Shown: piece by piece, positions 35,303 to 46,185 of the stretch
Numbering within the stretch: the stretch's first letter is position 1
Layout of the letters: the number at the start of each line of letters is the position of its first letter
Assembly: GCA_030620095.1 (NCBI GenBank)
Contig: JAUTXW010000537.1
Location: 1,513,501-1,577,500, forward strand
Length of the DNA: 64,000 bases
DNA from: Kuschelorhynchus macadamiae
Taxonomy: Eukaryota; Arthropoda; Insecta; Coleoptera; Curculionidae
Direction of reading: 5' to 3'
Notes under the pieces: model-generated
The model's database searches: none
What the model saw: only the letters and a program-made list of their open reading frames with translations
What the model was told of the DNA's origin: nothing
Made by a program: the position numbers and the translations under genes

Positions 35303-37765
35303 TTATTTTATTACGTTGTAATATATTTGGTTTAATTTTTTAATTTCCGTTTTGTCATTAATTGAATTTTCGTGTTTTTTAATGTACATCATTTCCAAGA
35401 ATTCCCTTTTTTTCTGATTTATTTCAGTTTTTAAGATTTGTGTGTCCTTATAATTAAATTTATGGGATGTTTCATTCTCATGTTTTGTTAATGAAGTTTT
35501 ATTTTTTTTATCATATTTATGCCCATTTAAGCGATTTTTGAGGTATTGTGTAGTCTGACCGATGTATACTCCAGGACAGTCTTTACAAGGTATTTTATAT
35601 ATGGTGTGTGTTTTTTGATTGGTTGGAGTTGGGGTTTTGAGAGAACTAAAAAATTTTTTTTGGAAGGTGTTGTAACTTTTGTGGCATACGGTTATATTAT
35701 GTTTATCAAAAATAGTTTTTATATTTTCTGAAAGGCCTTGTACGTATGGGATTGATAGAAACTTATTTTTATCTGTATTTTTTTCGGTTGGTATAATTTG
35801 ATTTGGGCTGTTTATTTTATGCAATCTAGAATTAAATATAGAGTTAATTAATTTTTTTGGATAGCTATTTTGAATTAAGATATTTTTAGCTTTTCTTATT
35901 GCTTGTGGTTGATATTTTACATTGCTTAATTTTATTGCTCTATCGGCTAGCCCGATAATAACTGATTTTTTTTGGTTCATTGGATGTTGAGAAAAATAAT
36001 TTGCATATCTGCCTGACCATGTGCTTTTTGTATACCATTCTGTTTCGATAATGTTGTTCTTATTATGTAATGTCATATCTAGAAAGTTTATTTGAGAATT
36101 GTTTTCAGTTTCGATAGTGAATTTCAGCTTTTCATGAAAATTGTTAAAGGCGTTTAAAATATAATTGCATTTGTCTCTGGGAATTAAGGTTATACAATCG
36201 TCGACGTACCTATAGAAGAATGGAAGAGGAATACATAATTTTTCGATTATATTGCGTTCTAACTCCTCCATAACTAATTGTGCAACCACACCAGATATAG
36301 GGGAACCCATTGCGCATCCCTCTACTTGTTTATAAAAATTATTTTTGTACATGAAACATGTGGACTTTAAAGTTAATTCGATAGCAATTAGAAATTCTTC
36401 CATGGGTATATCTGTAAATTTTTTAATTTCAGACCATTTTTTTTCAATAAGTTGGAGGGCCAGTTCTATTGGTACATTTGTGTATAAAGAGACCACATCA
36501 AGTGAGATTAGAATATGATTTTGTGGTACGGGAAAATTATTTATTTTTTCTTTGAAATCCCAGGAATCTTTAATGTAAGTAGCGCTTTTGTTTATGATAT
36601 TTTCTAGAATTCGTTTTAAAAATTTAGAGAGGTTGTTTAGTGGTGATTGTAGACAAGAGACAATTGGTCGCATTGGAATGCCTTCCTTGTGTAATTTTGG
36701 CAATCCGTATAATTTTGGTGTTTGAGCATTATGGATTTTTAAGTCTTTTGCACAACTAGGTGATATGTAGTTTTTGTTTTCCCAAAGCGTAACAAGTTCG
36801 TTATTTCTTTTTTGAAAAATATTTGTAGGATCTGTGTTTATTTTTTTGTAAGTATCTATGTCATTTAAAAGTAATTTCATTTTATTATCGTATTCTGTTG
36901 TATTCATGATAACGGTTTTATTTGATTTGTCAGGTCGTATAATTTTTAGGTTTGGATTATTTTTCAGAAAAATATTAGTTTTTTTGATTTTATTATGTAG
37001 TTCCTTGTTTATATCATTATGTTTGATTTTATATTGGTTACATTTGAGTTTATTTTGATAAGTTTTGAGGGTGTTACAACAATTTGCTCTGAGTTGATCT
37101 TTTTCGTTATTATTAAGGTTACTAATTGATGTTTCGACGGATGATATTATATCAGGAAGAGGGAGTTCATGGGGATTTGTTATTGGAAAAGCAAAATTAG
37201 ATCCCAAACTTAATATATCAATTGCATATTCTGGAATTTCAGTGTCGGTAAGATTTTCGATCCATTTTTTTTGTACATTAATTTTTTTTGGATTAGTTTT
37301 ATTTTTTTTCTCAATTAATAATTTAATTTTGTTTATATTTTTTGTTTTGATTTTTTCAAATAAAGATTCTTATTTTTTGTTTTCATTATTTAAAATTTGA
37401 TTAAAATCATTAGTAGGAATTGTTTGTTGTAGTTTGTTTTTGATTTGAGAGATTTTAGTTTCTAGGTGCTTTATATTAATTATGGTGTCGCTAATTAGTA
37501 ATTTTAAGGTTTGTAATTTAAAGACATTTAAGATATATTCACTAAATTTCCTTCCTAGGTTAGCTGCTGAGAATACAATATGTTTAGTTTTTATGTTTAA
37601 AAATACAGGAAAAATGTTTTCGGTTTTACATCTCAGTAAAAATTGCCTTCTATTCTTTTGGTTTGCTAGTTTTCGATAATATTTTGAAAGTTCTTTAAGA
37701 TCATTGTTGTTGTCTTGGTTGAAGATAGTCTCAAATTGTTCAACAGGTTGCAGTATTTCACCCAT
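35303..37765 (-). pseudogene. Penelope-like polyprotein: RT plus GIY-YIG, one in-frame stop
   Basis: One frame of about 820 codons from ATG 37765 to 35303, with a single TAA at 37370-37372. The first 131 codons are an N-terminal extension; after the stop the frame continues through WIENLTDTEIPEYAI. Numbering from the TTG codon at 37207: RT motifs SLDVVSLYTNVP (235-246), GCAMGSPISG (297-306) and YRYVDD (catalytic, 332-337). Next come a Cys pair C541/C544 (PCKDC) and the GIY-YIG endonuclease GVYIGQTTQYLKNRLNGHK (546 onward, Arg559) with a likely catalytic Glu at 605 (REFLEMMY). RT plus C-terminal GIY-YIG defines most Penelope elements. Only the stop keeps it from being full length. Confidence 0.9.
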
Positions 37766-37913
37766 TCTGCGTTTATATTTTTATATGGAGTTTCTGGACC
37801 AATTGATTTTTATTCTTAGGAGATTTTCTTGGGTTTTTGGTCTGAATTATCTTTTTGAAAAATAAAACTTGTTTATTCTTCGGAAATCATTTTAATTTGT
37901 TTTTTTTCCCAAA

Positions 37914-37938
37914 CGTTTCGGCAACATGCCTTCATCAG
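37914..37938 (-). ncRNA. Hammerhead-ribozyme-like core, copy B
   Basis: The 25-base core is identical to that of copy A: CTGATGA, stem GGCA/TGCC, GAAACG, about 640 bases downstream of the polyprotein stop. Confidence 0.6.
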
Positions 37939-38582
37939 TGGATTCTAATACAGGTCACTAAAACTAACAAACAATGCTGTTTTGGATTCTTACTTATAAA
38001 CATGTCTACTTTTTTCTTTTTTTTTGTTTTGTGTAAGAGGATAAAAATGTTCTTTTATATACATATACATTCATACATAAGTACACCCCTGCACAGATAT
38101 ATACATATATACAGAAATTTAATAAACACGTATAACCTAATTAATATTACTTTTTTTTATTATTTTTAAAACAAAACGTTCAAATTGGATGTATAATTAT
38201 ACTATAACTCACCTAAGAAGGTAATTTTTTTAATCCATTCACAAATGGGACATATACACTTAACATTTGTTCTACATATATGTGACAATACAGTATATAC
38301 ATACTTAAAACTACTGACTGACTGATATTAAAATTCGTTTTGCTGCTGTTGCTCGTCATATATATTGTTTTTATTGGGATAAAAAACAAGGTGTTTTATA
38401 TTGTTATTATTTTGGTATGTGGAACGAGCGCATTTATTTTATATTTTTGTAATTAGTGTACCTATTATTATTTCATTTAAGATAAAATGTAGAAAATTGA
38501 ACAATTTTTTTATTTTTGCAAATTGCCATTTAATTTTAAAATTTAAATTTAGATTTACGAGAAAATTGCAGAATATATGCAG

Positions 38583-40123
38583 TTATTTTATTACGTTGTA
38601 ATATATTTGGTTTAAGTTTTTAATTTCCGTTTTGTCATTAATTGAATTTTCGTGTTTTTTAATGTACATCATTTCCAAGAATTCCCTTTTTTTCTGATTT
38701 ATTTCAGTTTTTAAGATTTGTGTGTCCTTATAATTAAATTTATGGGATGTTTCATTCTCATGTTTTGTTAATGAAGTTTTATTTTTTTTATCATATTTAT
38801 GCCCATTTAAGCGATTTTTGAGGTATTGTGTAGTCTGACCGATGTATACTCCAGGACAGTCTTTACAAGGTATTTTATATATGGTGTGTGTTTTTTGATT
38901 GGTTGGAGTTGGGGTTTTGAGAGAACTAAAAAATTTTTTTTGGAAGGTGTTGTAACTTTTGTGGCATACGGTTATATTATGTTTATCAAAAATAGTTTTT
39001 ATATTTTCTGAAAGGCCTTGTACGTATGGGATTGATAGAAACTTATTTTTATCTGTATTTTTTTCGGTTGGTATAATTTGATTTGGGCTGTTTATTTTAT
39101 GCAATCTAGAATTAAATATAGAGTTAATTAATTTTTTTGGATAGCTATTTTGAATTAAGATATTTTTAGCTTTTCTTATTGCTTGTGGTTGATATTTTAC
39201 ATTGCTTAATTTTATTGCTCTATCGGCTAGCCCGATAATAACTGATTTTTTTTGGTTCATTGGATGTTGAGAAAAATAATTTACATATCTGCCTGACCAT
39301 GTGCTTTTTGTATACCATTCTGTTTCGATAATGTTGTTCTTATTATGTAATGTCATATCTAGAAAGTTTATTTGAGAATTGTTTTCAGTTTCGATAGTGA
39401 ATTTCAGCTTTTCATGAAAATTGTTAAAGGCGTTTAAAATATAATTGCATTTGTCTCTGGGAATTAAGGTTATACAATCGTCGACGTACCTATAGAAGAA
39501 TGGAAGAGGAATACATAATTTTTCGATTATATTGCGTTCTAACTCCTCCATAACTAATTGTGCAACCACACCAGATATAGGGGAACCCATTGCGCATCCC
39601 TCTACTTGTTTATAAAAATTATTTTTGTACATGAAAAATGTGGACTTTAAAGTTAATTCGATAGCAATTAGAAATTCTTCCATGGGTATATCTGTAAATT
39701 TTTTAATTTCAGACCATTTTTTTTCAATAAGTTGGAGGGCTAGTTCTATTGGTACATTTGTGTATAAAGAGACCACATCAAGTGAGATTAGAATATGATT
39801 TTGTGGTACGGGAAAATTATTTATTTTTTCTTTGAAATCCCAGGTATCTTTAATGTAAGTAGCGCTTTTGTTTATGATATTTTCTAGAATTCGTTTTAAA
39901 AATTTAGAGAGGTTGTTTAGTGGTGATTGTAGACAAGAGACAATTGGTCGCATTGGAATGCCTTCCTTGTGTAATTTTGGCAATCCGTATAATTTTGGTG
40001 TTTGAGCATTATGGATTTTTAAGTCTTTTGCACAACTAAGTGATATGTAGTTTTTGTTTTCCCAACGCGTAACAAGTTCGTTATTTCTTTTTTGAAAAAT
40101 ATTTGTAGGATCTGTGTTTATTT
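38583..40123 (-). pseudogene. Penelope-like polyprotein, copy B, N-terminally truncated
   Basis: About 510 codons stay open, from INTDPTNIFQKRNNELVT to the stop at 38583. They contain all RT motifs (SLDVVSLYTNVP, GCAMGSPISG, YRYVDD) and the GIY-YIG domain (GVYIGQ). The open frame continues upstream to 40271, but those codons are antisense of copy C and not real protein. The N-terminal domain and the first RT segments are missing. Confidence 0.88.
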
Positions 40124-40134
40124 CTAATATTATG

Positions 40135-42033
40135 TCTAATTTTGCTTTTCCAATAACAAATCCCAATGAACTCCCTATTCCTGATATAATATCATCCGTC
40201 GAAACATCAATTAGTAACCTTAATAATAACGAAAAAGATAAAATCAGAGCAAATTGTTGTAACACCCTCAAAACTTATCAAAATAAACTCAAATGTAACC
40301 AATATAAAATCAAACATAATGATATAAACAAGGAACTACATAATAAAATCAAAAAAACTAATATTTTTCTGAAAAATAATCCAAACCTAAAAATTATACG
40401 ACCTGACAAATCAAATAAAACCGTTATGATGAACACAACAGAATACGATAATAAAATGAAATTACTTTTAAATGACATAGATACTTACAAAAAAATAAAC
40501 ACAGATCCTACAAATATTTTTCAAAAAAGAAATAACGAACTTGTTACGCGTTGGGAAAACAAAAACTACATATCACCTAGTTGTGCAAAAGACTTAAAAA
40601 TCCATAATGCTCAAACACCAAAATTATACGGATTGCCAAAATTACACAAGGAAGGCATTCCAATGCGACCAATTGTCTCTTGTCTACAATCACCACTAAA
40701 CAACCTCTCTAAATTTTTAAAACGAATTCTAGAAAATATCATAAACAAAAGCGCTACTTACATTAAAGATTCCTGGGATTTCAAAGAAAAAATAAATAAT
40801 TTTCCCGTACCACAAAATCATATTCTAATCTCACTTGATGTGGTCTCTTTGTACACAAATGTACCAATAGAACTAGCCCTCCAACTTATTGAAAAAAAAT
40901 GGTCTGAAATTAAAAAATTTACAGATATACCTATGGAAGAATTTCTAATTGCTATCGAATTAACTTTAAAGTCCACATTTTTCATGTACAAAAATAATTT
41001 TTATAAACAAGTAGAGGGATGCGCAATGGGTTCCCCTATATCTGGTGTGGTTGCACAATTAGTTATGGAGGAGTTAGAACGCAATATAATCGAAAAATTA
41101 TGTATTCCTCTTCCATTCTTCTATAGGTACGTCGACGATTGTATAACCTTAATTCCCAGAGACAAATGCAATTATATTTTAAACGCCTTTAACAATTTTC
41201 ATGAAAAGCTGAAATTCACTATCGAAACTGAAAACAATTCTCAAATAAACTTTCTAGATATGACATTACATAATAAGAACAACATTATCGAAACAGAATG
41301 GTATACAAAAAGCACATGGTCAGGCAGATATGTAAATTATTTTTCTCAACATCCAATGAACCAAAAAAAATCAGTTATTATCGGGCTAGCCGATAGAGCA
41401 ATAAAATTAAGCAATGTAAAATATCAACCACAAGCAATAAGAAAAGCTAAAAATATCTTAATTCAAAATAGCTATCCAAAAAAATTAATTAACTCTATAT
41501 TTAATTCTAGATTGCATAAAATAAACAGCCCAAATCAAATTATACCAACCGAAAAAAATACAGATAAAAATAAGTTTCTATCAATCCCATACGTACAAGG
41601 CCTTTCAGAAAATATAAAAACTATTTTTGATAAACATAATATAACCGTATGCCACAAAAGTTACAACACCTTCCAAAAAAAATTTTTTAGTTCTCTCAAA
41701 ACCCCAACTCCAACCAATCAAAAAACACACACCATATATAAAATACCTTGTAAAGACTGTCCTGGAGTATACATCGGTCAGACTACACAATACCTCAAAA
41801 ATCGCTTAAATGGGCATAAATATGATAAAAAAAATAAAACTTCATTAACAAAACATGAGAATGAAACATCCCATAAATTTAATTATAAGGACACACAAAT
41901 CTTAAAAACTGAAATAAATCAGAAAAAAAGGGAATTCTTGGAAATGATGTACATTAAAAAACACGAAAATTCAATTAATGACAAAACGGAAATTAAAAAC
42001 TTAAACCAAATATATTACAACGTAATAAAATAA
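40135..42033 (+). pseudogene. Penelope-like polyprotein, copy C, 5' truncated
   Basis: The frame is open for about 633 codons, from SNFAFPITNPNELPIPD to the stop at 42033, with RT (YRYVDD) and GIY-YIG (GVYIGQTTQ) intact. It lacks the roughly 190-codon N-terminal part present in copy A. The nearest ATGs (40114 and 40132) lie in junction DNA, so translation from there would be accidental. It is near-identical to copies A and B by eye, with few substitutions. Confidence 0.88.
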
Positions 42034-42677
42034 CTGCATATATTCTGCAATTTTCTCGTAAATCTAAATTTAAATTTTAAAATTAAATGGCAATTTGCAA
42101 AAATAAAAAAATTGTTCAATTTTCTACATTTTATCTTAAATGAAATAATAATAGGTACACTAATTACAAAAATATAAAATAAATGCGCTCGTTCCACATA
42201 CCAAAATAATAACAATATAAAACACCTTGTTTTTTAACCCAATAAAAACAATATATATGACGAGCAACAGCAGCAAAACGAATTTTAATTTCAGTCAGTC
42301 AGTAGTTTTAAGTATGTATATACTGTATTGTCACATATATGTAGAACAAATTTTAAGTGTATATGTCCCATTTGTGAATGGATTAAAAAAATTTACCTTC
42401 TTAGGTGAGTTATAGTATAATTATACATCCAAATTGAACGTTTTGTTTTAAAAATAAAAAAAAAAGTAATATTAATTAGGTTATACGGGTTGATTAAATT
42501 TCTGTATATATGTATATATCTGTGCAGGGGAGTACTTATGTATGAATGTATATGTATATAAAAGAACATTTTTATCCTCTTACACAAAACAAAAAAAAAG
42601 AAAAAAGTAGACATGTTTATAAGTAAGAATCCAAAACAGCATTGTTTGTTAGTTTTAGTGACCTGTATTAGAATCCA

Positions 42678-42702
42678 CTGATGAAGGCATGTTGCCGAAA
42701 CG
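42678..42702 (+). ncRNA. Hammerhead-ribozyme-like core, copy C
   Basis: Same core as in A and B: CTGATGA, GGCA-TGT-TGCC stem-loop, GAAACG. It lies about 645 bases after the polyprotein stop. Confidence 0.6.
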
Positions 42703-42835
42703 TTTGGGAAAAAAAAACAAATTAAAATGATTTCCGAAGAATAAACAAGTTTTATTTTTCAAAAAGATAATTCAGACCAAAAACCCAAGAAAATCTCCTA
42801 AGAATATAAATCAATTGGTCCAGAAACTCCATATA

Positions 42836-42838
<3 letters not shown>

Positions 42839-42882
<44 letters not shown>
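42839..42882. repeat. (TA)n microsatellite, right border of Penelope cluster
   Basis: Pure AT dinucleotides for about 44 bases. It mirrors the TA run at 34489-34534, as if the cluster had inserted into one TA tract. Confidence 0.92.
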
Positions 42883-42886
<4 letters not shown>

Positions 42887-42921
42887 AATACAATGTGTTT
42901 TCCTTCAGGGTGTAATCCATT

Positions 42922-43108
42922 CACTACTGTCGTTCTGAAAAGAACAGTTTTGCTGACGTTTCGGTAAAAACACATTTGGCATTTTCGAAGCTTTCTTTCT
43001 TTTTTTTTCTCGAATTTCGAACGCGAGATAGAAACTTCGAAAATGCCAAATGTGATTTTGGCTAAACGTCAGCAAAACTGTTCTTTTCTTTTCAGAACGA
43101 CAGTAGTG
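42922..43108. repeat. 187-bp foldback repeat
   Basis: CACTACTGTCGTTCTGAAAAG at the left is the reverse complement of the right end (...CAGAACGACAGTAGTG). The arms are about 75-80 bases with small indels, and the centre is T-rich (about 43000-43020). Each arm also carries GCCAAATGTG...TTTTGGC followed by -AAACGTCAGC. It lies inside the Tigger element next to the TA tract. Confidence 0.85.
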
Positions 43109-43972
43109 AACATAAGAATATTTTTACCATCTGGGGTAATGGGAGTCACTTGACTATCATTACCCCAGTGCACGTTTTTTGTTTGAAAATAAATTATTAA
43201 AAAACTCTAGATCTTCTACATATTTAATATACAATAATGAACAGCAATAAATACGGTTGAAGCATAACGTATTAACAACATAAGAAAATATAGTTTTCAG
43301 TACCACTGCACTAAATATCGAGAAAAATTACATGAATTAGGCGCGAAAACGACATGCTGTTGCCACAACTGGCTAAAGCAAACTAAAAATATTTTAACGC
43401 GTTAGATGGATGGATCAAGGTCCCGGTACTCCTTCTTCACCAGATTGAGAAGCCTACTGTGAGTATATCTCGGCCAAATGACTCTTATTACCCAGTGCTC
43501 CCCTACATGGTTAAACATAAATTTCATAGAATTTAAATTAAAAACGATAAAACCTAAATAAGGATTTATGAAATCCCTAATATGAGATGGTTCTAATGAG
43601 AGACCCTCTTCCGTTTGCCGAATATAGAATAAATGTTCCCGATAAAAAAATGAGCATGGTATTATTTCTAACGACGACGAAAGTAAAAATAATGAGGAAG
43701 TGATTTAAAAAGGTATTTCGCTTTGTAGAGTTGGAATTAATTGTATGCGAATATGTTAAGGAATGCTGAGTTTATGCAATGCACAACGACCGGAAGCATT
43801 TTTTTTAATTTGCATAATTGACATTTTTTTTAAGTACCGCGACTTCTATTCATTTGCTCGAAAACAAACAAAAACAATTTATAAGCTTTTAAATTCCCAA
43901 CAAAACTGCGCTAGTTTCAGATCAAGATCTATAAAAATCTAGGTAATTTTTTCATTAAAATAACACTTTCTT

Positions 43973-43990
43973 TTTACGAGGGAAGTAAAA
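43973..43990. repeat. Isolated ACTTCCCTCGT-family terminus
   Basis: 'tacgagggaagt' is the reverse complement of the family end. No modules adjoin it clearly. The rest of 43506-44806 shows no gene or repeat I can name. Confidence 0.45.
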
Positions 43991-44806
43991 AATTATTTTC
44001 TTGCCAAAACCCTTTATCTTAATTAATTTCACCGAAATTTATAATTTTTTTATGTTCCAAATGAATTTGAATGGGCAAATCTTCGTGGCCATACCATGTG
44101 ATAATTTGTTTCTTACCAAAATATATGAAAACAATATTGATTTTTATTTAACTTCCATAAAGGGTCTGGAACCATATTCATAATTTGATTTATCTTACTT
44201 TTTAGTACTTCCTCGGGATTCTCGAAAATATCATAATCGACCCCAAATAAAAACCTTATAAACTATGATATTGCTTTATATTTAGTATCACTGGAAAGCT
44301 TCAAACATCTACTTTTTAATGAGCGTTTTTTTTTTCCTAAGTGATCCTGTTTTGAGAATTTTAAATATCTCTTACTGTCAAAATCGGACATTTTCTTTAA
44401 ATCACTTTTTTCTCAGGTAATTTTGTCGGAGTTTTCTGTATATGAAATCAAATCTTAATTCGCCTTTTTTATACGTAAAGAAAAGAACTTTATACGTAAT
44501 GAAAATCGATCTCGCGGAGAAGGTTTAGCAGCTACTCCTGTTTTTACTTTTCCAATTTGAGGATAAAAACTAATTACAAGAGTTTTCCAATTCATTTGTA
44601 TATCAAAAAATAGTAGATATTGTTGAAATTATTGTAAATTTGGTCCCGGGCCGTGTTTACAATTCTCAGATTTTTCTTTGACAGGAGATTTTAGCGAAAG
44701 AAAAAATTAACTATAATTTCTGATCGATTTAACTCTGAAACTATGGTATTTAGAAAAGACGCATCAGATCCATTTTTGTTTAAGACAAACTCACATTTAT
44801 TTTTAC

Positions 44807-46185
44807 TTCCCTGGTAAAAGGGACGTATTGTAATCGTGAAAAAATCATCCTCCTAGATTATTTTAGATTTTTACGTTTCAAGGTCCTTAGATGCCGAAAA
44901 ACATATTTTCTCGATTCCTTCGGTCTGTTATTCTTTCGATGTGTCTGTCGGTCTGTTTGTCGGTCTATCTGTCTTTTCTCGGCGTAGCTAAAAAACTAAG
45001 TACTCGATTTACTTTACAAATTTTGGTCAAAAATTAAGAGTCACATTGGTAAAAAATTTAATACGGCGAAACAAAATGGAGTGAAATGGTAAAAAAAATA
45101 TTACTAAAAAAGGTTTATCCAATATATCTCAAAATTTACACTAAAATCAAGTATTACGTAGGAGTCAACTGGTATTTTGGTACGAATTTAAGATAGTGAT
45201 AGGTATAGAGATGACCTGATAAATTTTTTGTTCGAAATAACGATGGCGGCCAAATAAAATGTTTGTAACCGTAAAAAACCGTTAGATGTACAGAAGCGTA
45301 GAAGGGCAAAGTTTTTTTTCTTTTGAGTTTAAAGGCGAAATCTATCAAAATTCTGAGTTTAAAGTCAGAATTTACTAAAATTATGAGTTTAAAATCGGAA
45401 TATAACAAAATTCTAAGTTTAAAGTAAAAATTTAACAAAACCCCTGAATTTATTGTCGGAATTTAACAAAATTCTGAGTTTATTGTCAGAATCTTGATAA
45501 ATTTTGATTTTAAACTCAGAATTTTACTAAAGTCTGACTTTAAACCCAGAATACGGTTTAAATGCAACTTTCAACTCAGAATGTTATTAAATTTCGACTT
45601 TAAACTCAGAATTTAGTTAAATTACGACTTTAAACTCAAATTTTAGTTAAATTTCAACTTAAAACTCAGAATTTTGTTAAATTGCTCCTTTAAACACAGA
45701 ATTTTACTAAATTCTGACTTTAAAGTTGATTTAAACTCAGAATTTTGTTAAATTCCGACTTTAAACTCAGAATTAAAAAAAAAACGTGGCTCTTCTTCGC
45801 TTTCCTACATATGAGGATAACCTAGCAATATTTTGGAAAAGATTCAATATGGCTGAAGGAAATGGCAAGCATTAAGAGTGATATAGATATAAATTGGTAA
45901 GTGGTACGAATTCAAGATGGCGGCCAAATAAAATGTTACACAAATCAATAAGGAAACATCTTATTTAAATGACTTCAAATTTTGCAGAAAAATTAAATGA
46001 AATATAAGGGTAAACTGGTACGAATTCAATAATACGGAACACAATGGCAGTCTTTAAACATCAGTGTAAAAACTACTTATTTAATTTATTTTAAATTATA
46101 TCCAAAAACCAAGTGTGGCATAGGTGGAAACTGTCAAAATATTGGTACATACAATGTGATGGAACAAAATGTCGCTTAATAAAAA
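44807..46185 (+). repeat. ACTTCCCTCGT-family repeat with insertion
   Basis: The head ACTTCCCTGGTAAAAGGGA is at about 44804, followed by the GTCTGT run, 'cggcgtagctaaaaaacta', and modules to about 45285. After the foldback element, modules resume at 45810 ('catatgaggataacct'). They continue to about 46185, where the LINE begins. Confidence 0.78.
45286..45810. repeat. 525-bp foldback built of inverted ~30-bp tandem repeats
   Basis: The outer ends are inverted copies: 'atgtacagaagcgtagaagg' against the complement of 'cttcttcgctttcctacat', each followed by a run of T. Inside, the left half repeats 'tctgagtttaaagtcggaat' units of about 30 bases, and the right half (from about 45500) repeats their reverse complement ('cgactttaaactcagaattt'). 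It is flanked by ACTTCCCTCGT-family modules, so it is a separate insertion. Confidence 0.85.

Larger units (their letters stand above)
34533..37811 (-). mobile_element. Penelope-like retroelement, copy A (near full length)
   Basis: It is the longest of three copies. The minus-strand 5' end joins the 3' end of copy B at about 37811; its own 3' end is 'ctcctaagaata' at 34533, against the TA repeat. The 3' untranslated part (34533-35302) matches 37811-38582 in copy B and 42034-42800 in copy C. Head-to-tail joining of copies is typical of Penelope elements. Confidence 0.88.
37811..40123 (-). mobile_element. Penelope-like retroelement, copy B (5' truncated)
   Basis: It lies head-to-tail with copy A on the same strand. 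It is truncated at 40123, inside the RT N-terminal region (just before the codons for INTDPTNIFQK). About 11 bases that match neither copy (40124-40134) separate it from copy C, which runs the other way. The 3' region includes the shared short tail and ribozyme-like core. Confidence 0.88.
40135..42838 (+). mobile_element. Penelope-like retroelement, copy C (inverted)
   Basis: It is oriented opposite to A and B, joined head-to-head with B. After its 3' end ('ctcctaagaata', about 42805) a further 32 bases, 'aaatcaattggtccagaaac' and on, match the 5' start of copy A. They are a remnant of another tandem unit, then the TA repeat starts. Confidence 0.87.
32483..43503 (-). mobile_element. pogo/Tigger-like DNA transposon hosting Penelope copies
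   Basis: The ends are inverted: GGGGAGCAC at 32483 and GTGCTCCCC ending at 43503, each flanked by TA (32481-32482 and 43504-43505), the duplication made by the Tc1/mariner/pogo superfamily. Subterminal pieces such as 'ggtaatgggagtca' occur on both sides. The transposase is on the minus strand at 32870-34470. The 8.3-kb block 34489-42882 is a later insertion. Without it the element would be about 2.6 kb, a usual size. Confidence 0.7.

Noticed and set aside
41605..41790. Antisense frames over the Penelope polyproteins (also 35546-35731, 38826-39011)
   Set aside because: They recur at the same antisense place in all three copies because the copies are near-identical. Shadows of the real RT-endonuclease frame.
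45154..45438. 94-codon minus-strand frame with repeated FKLRIL-like peptide
   Set aside because: It is a translation of the 30-base tandem units in the foldback element, not a gene.
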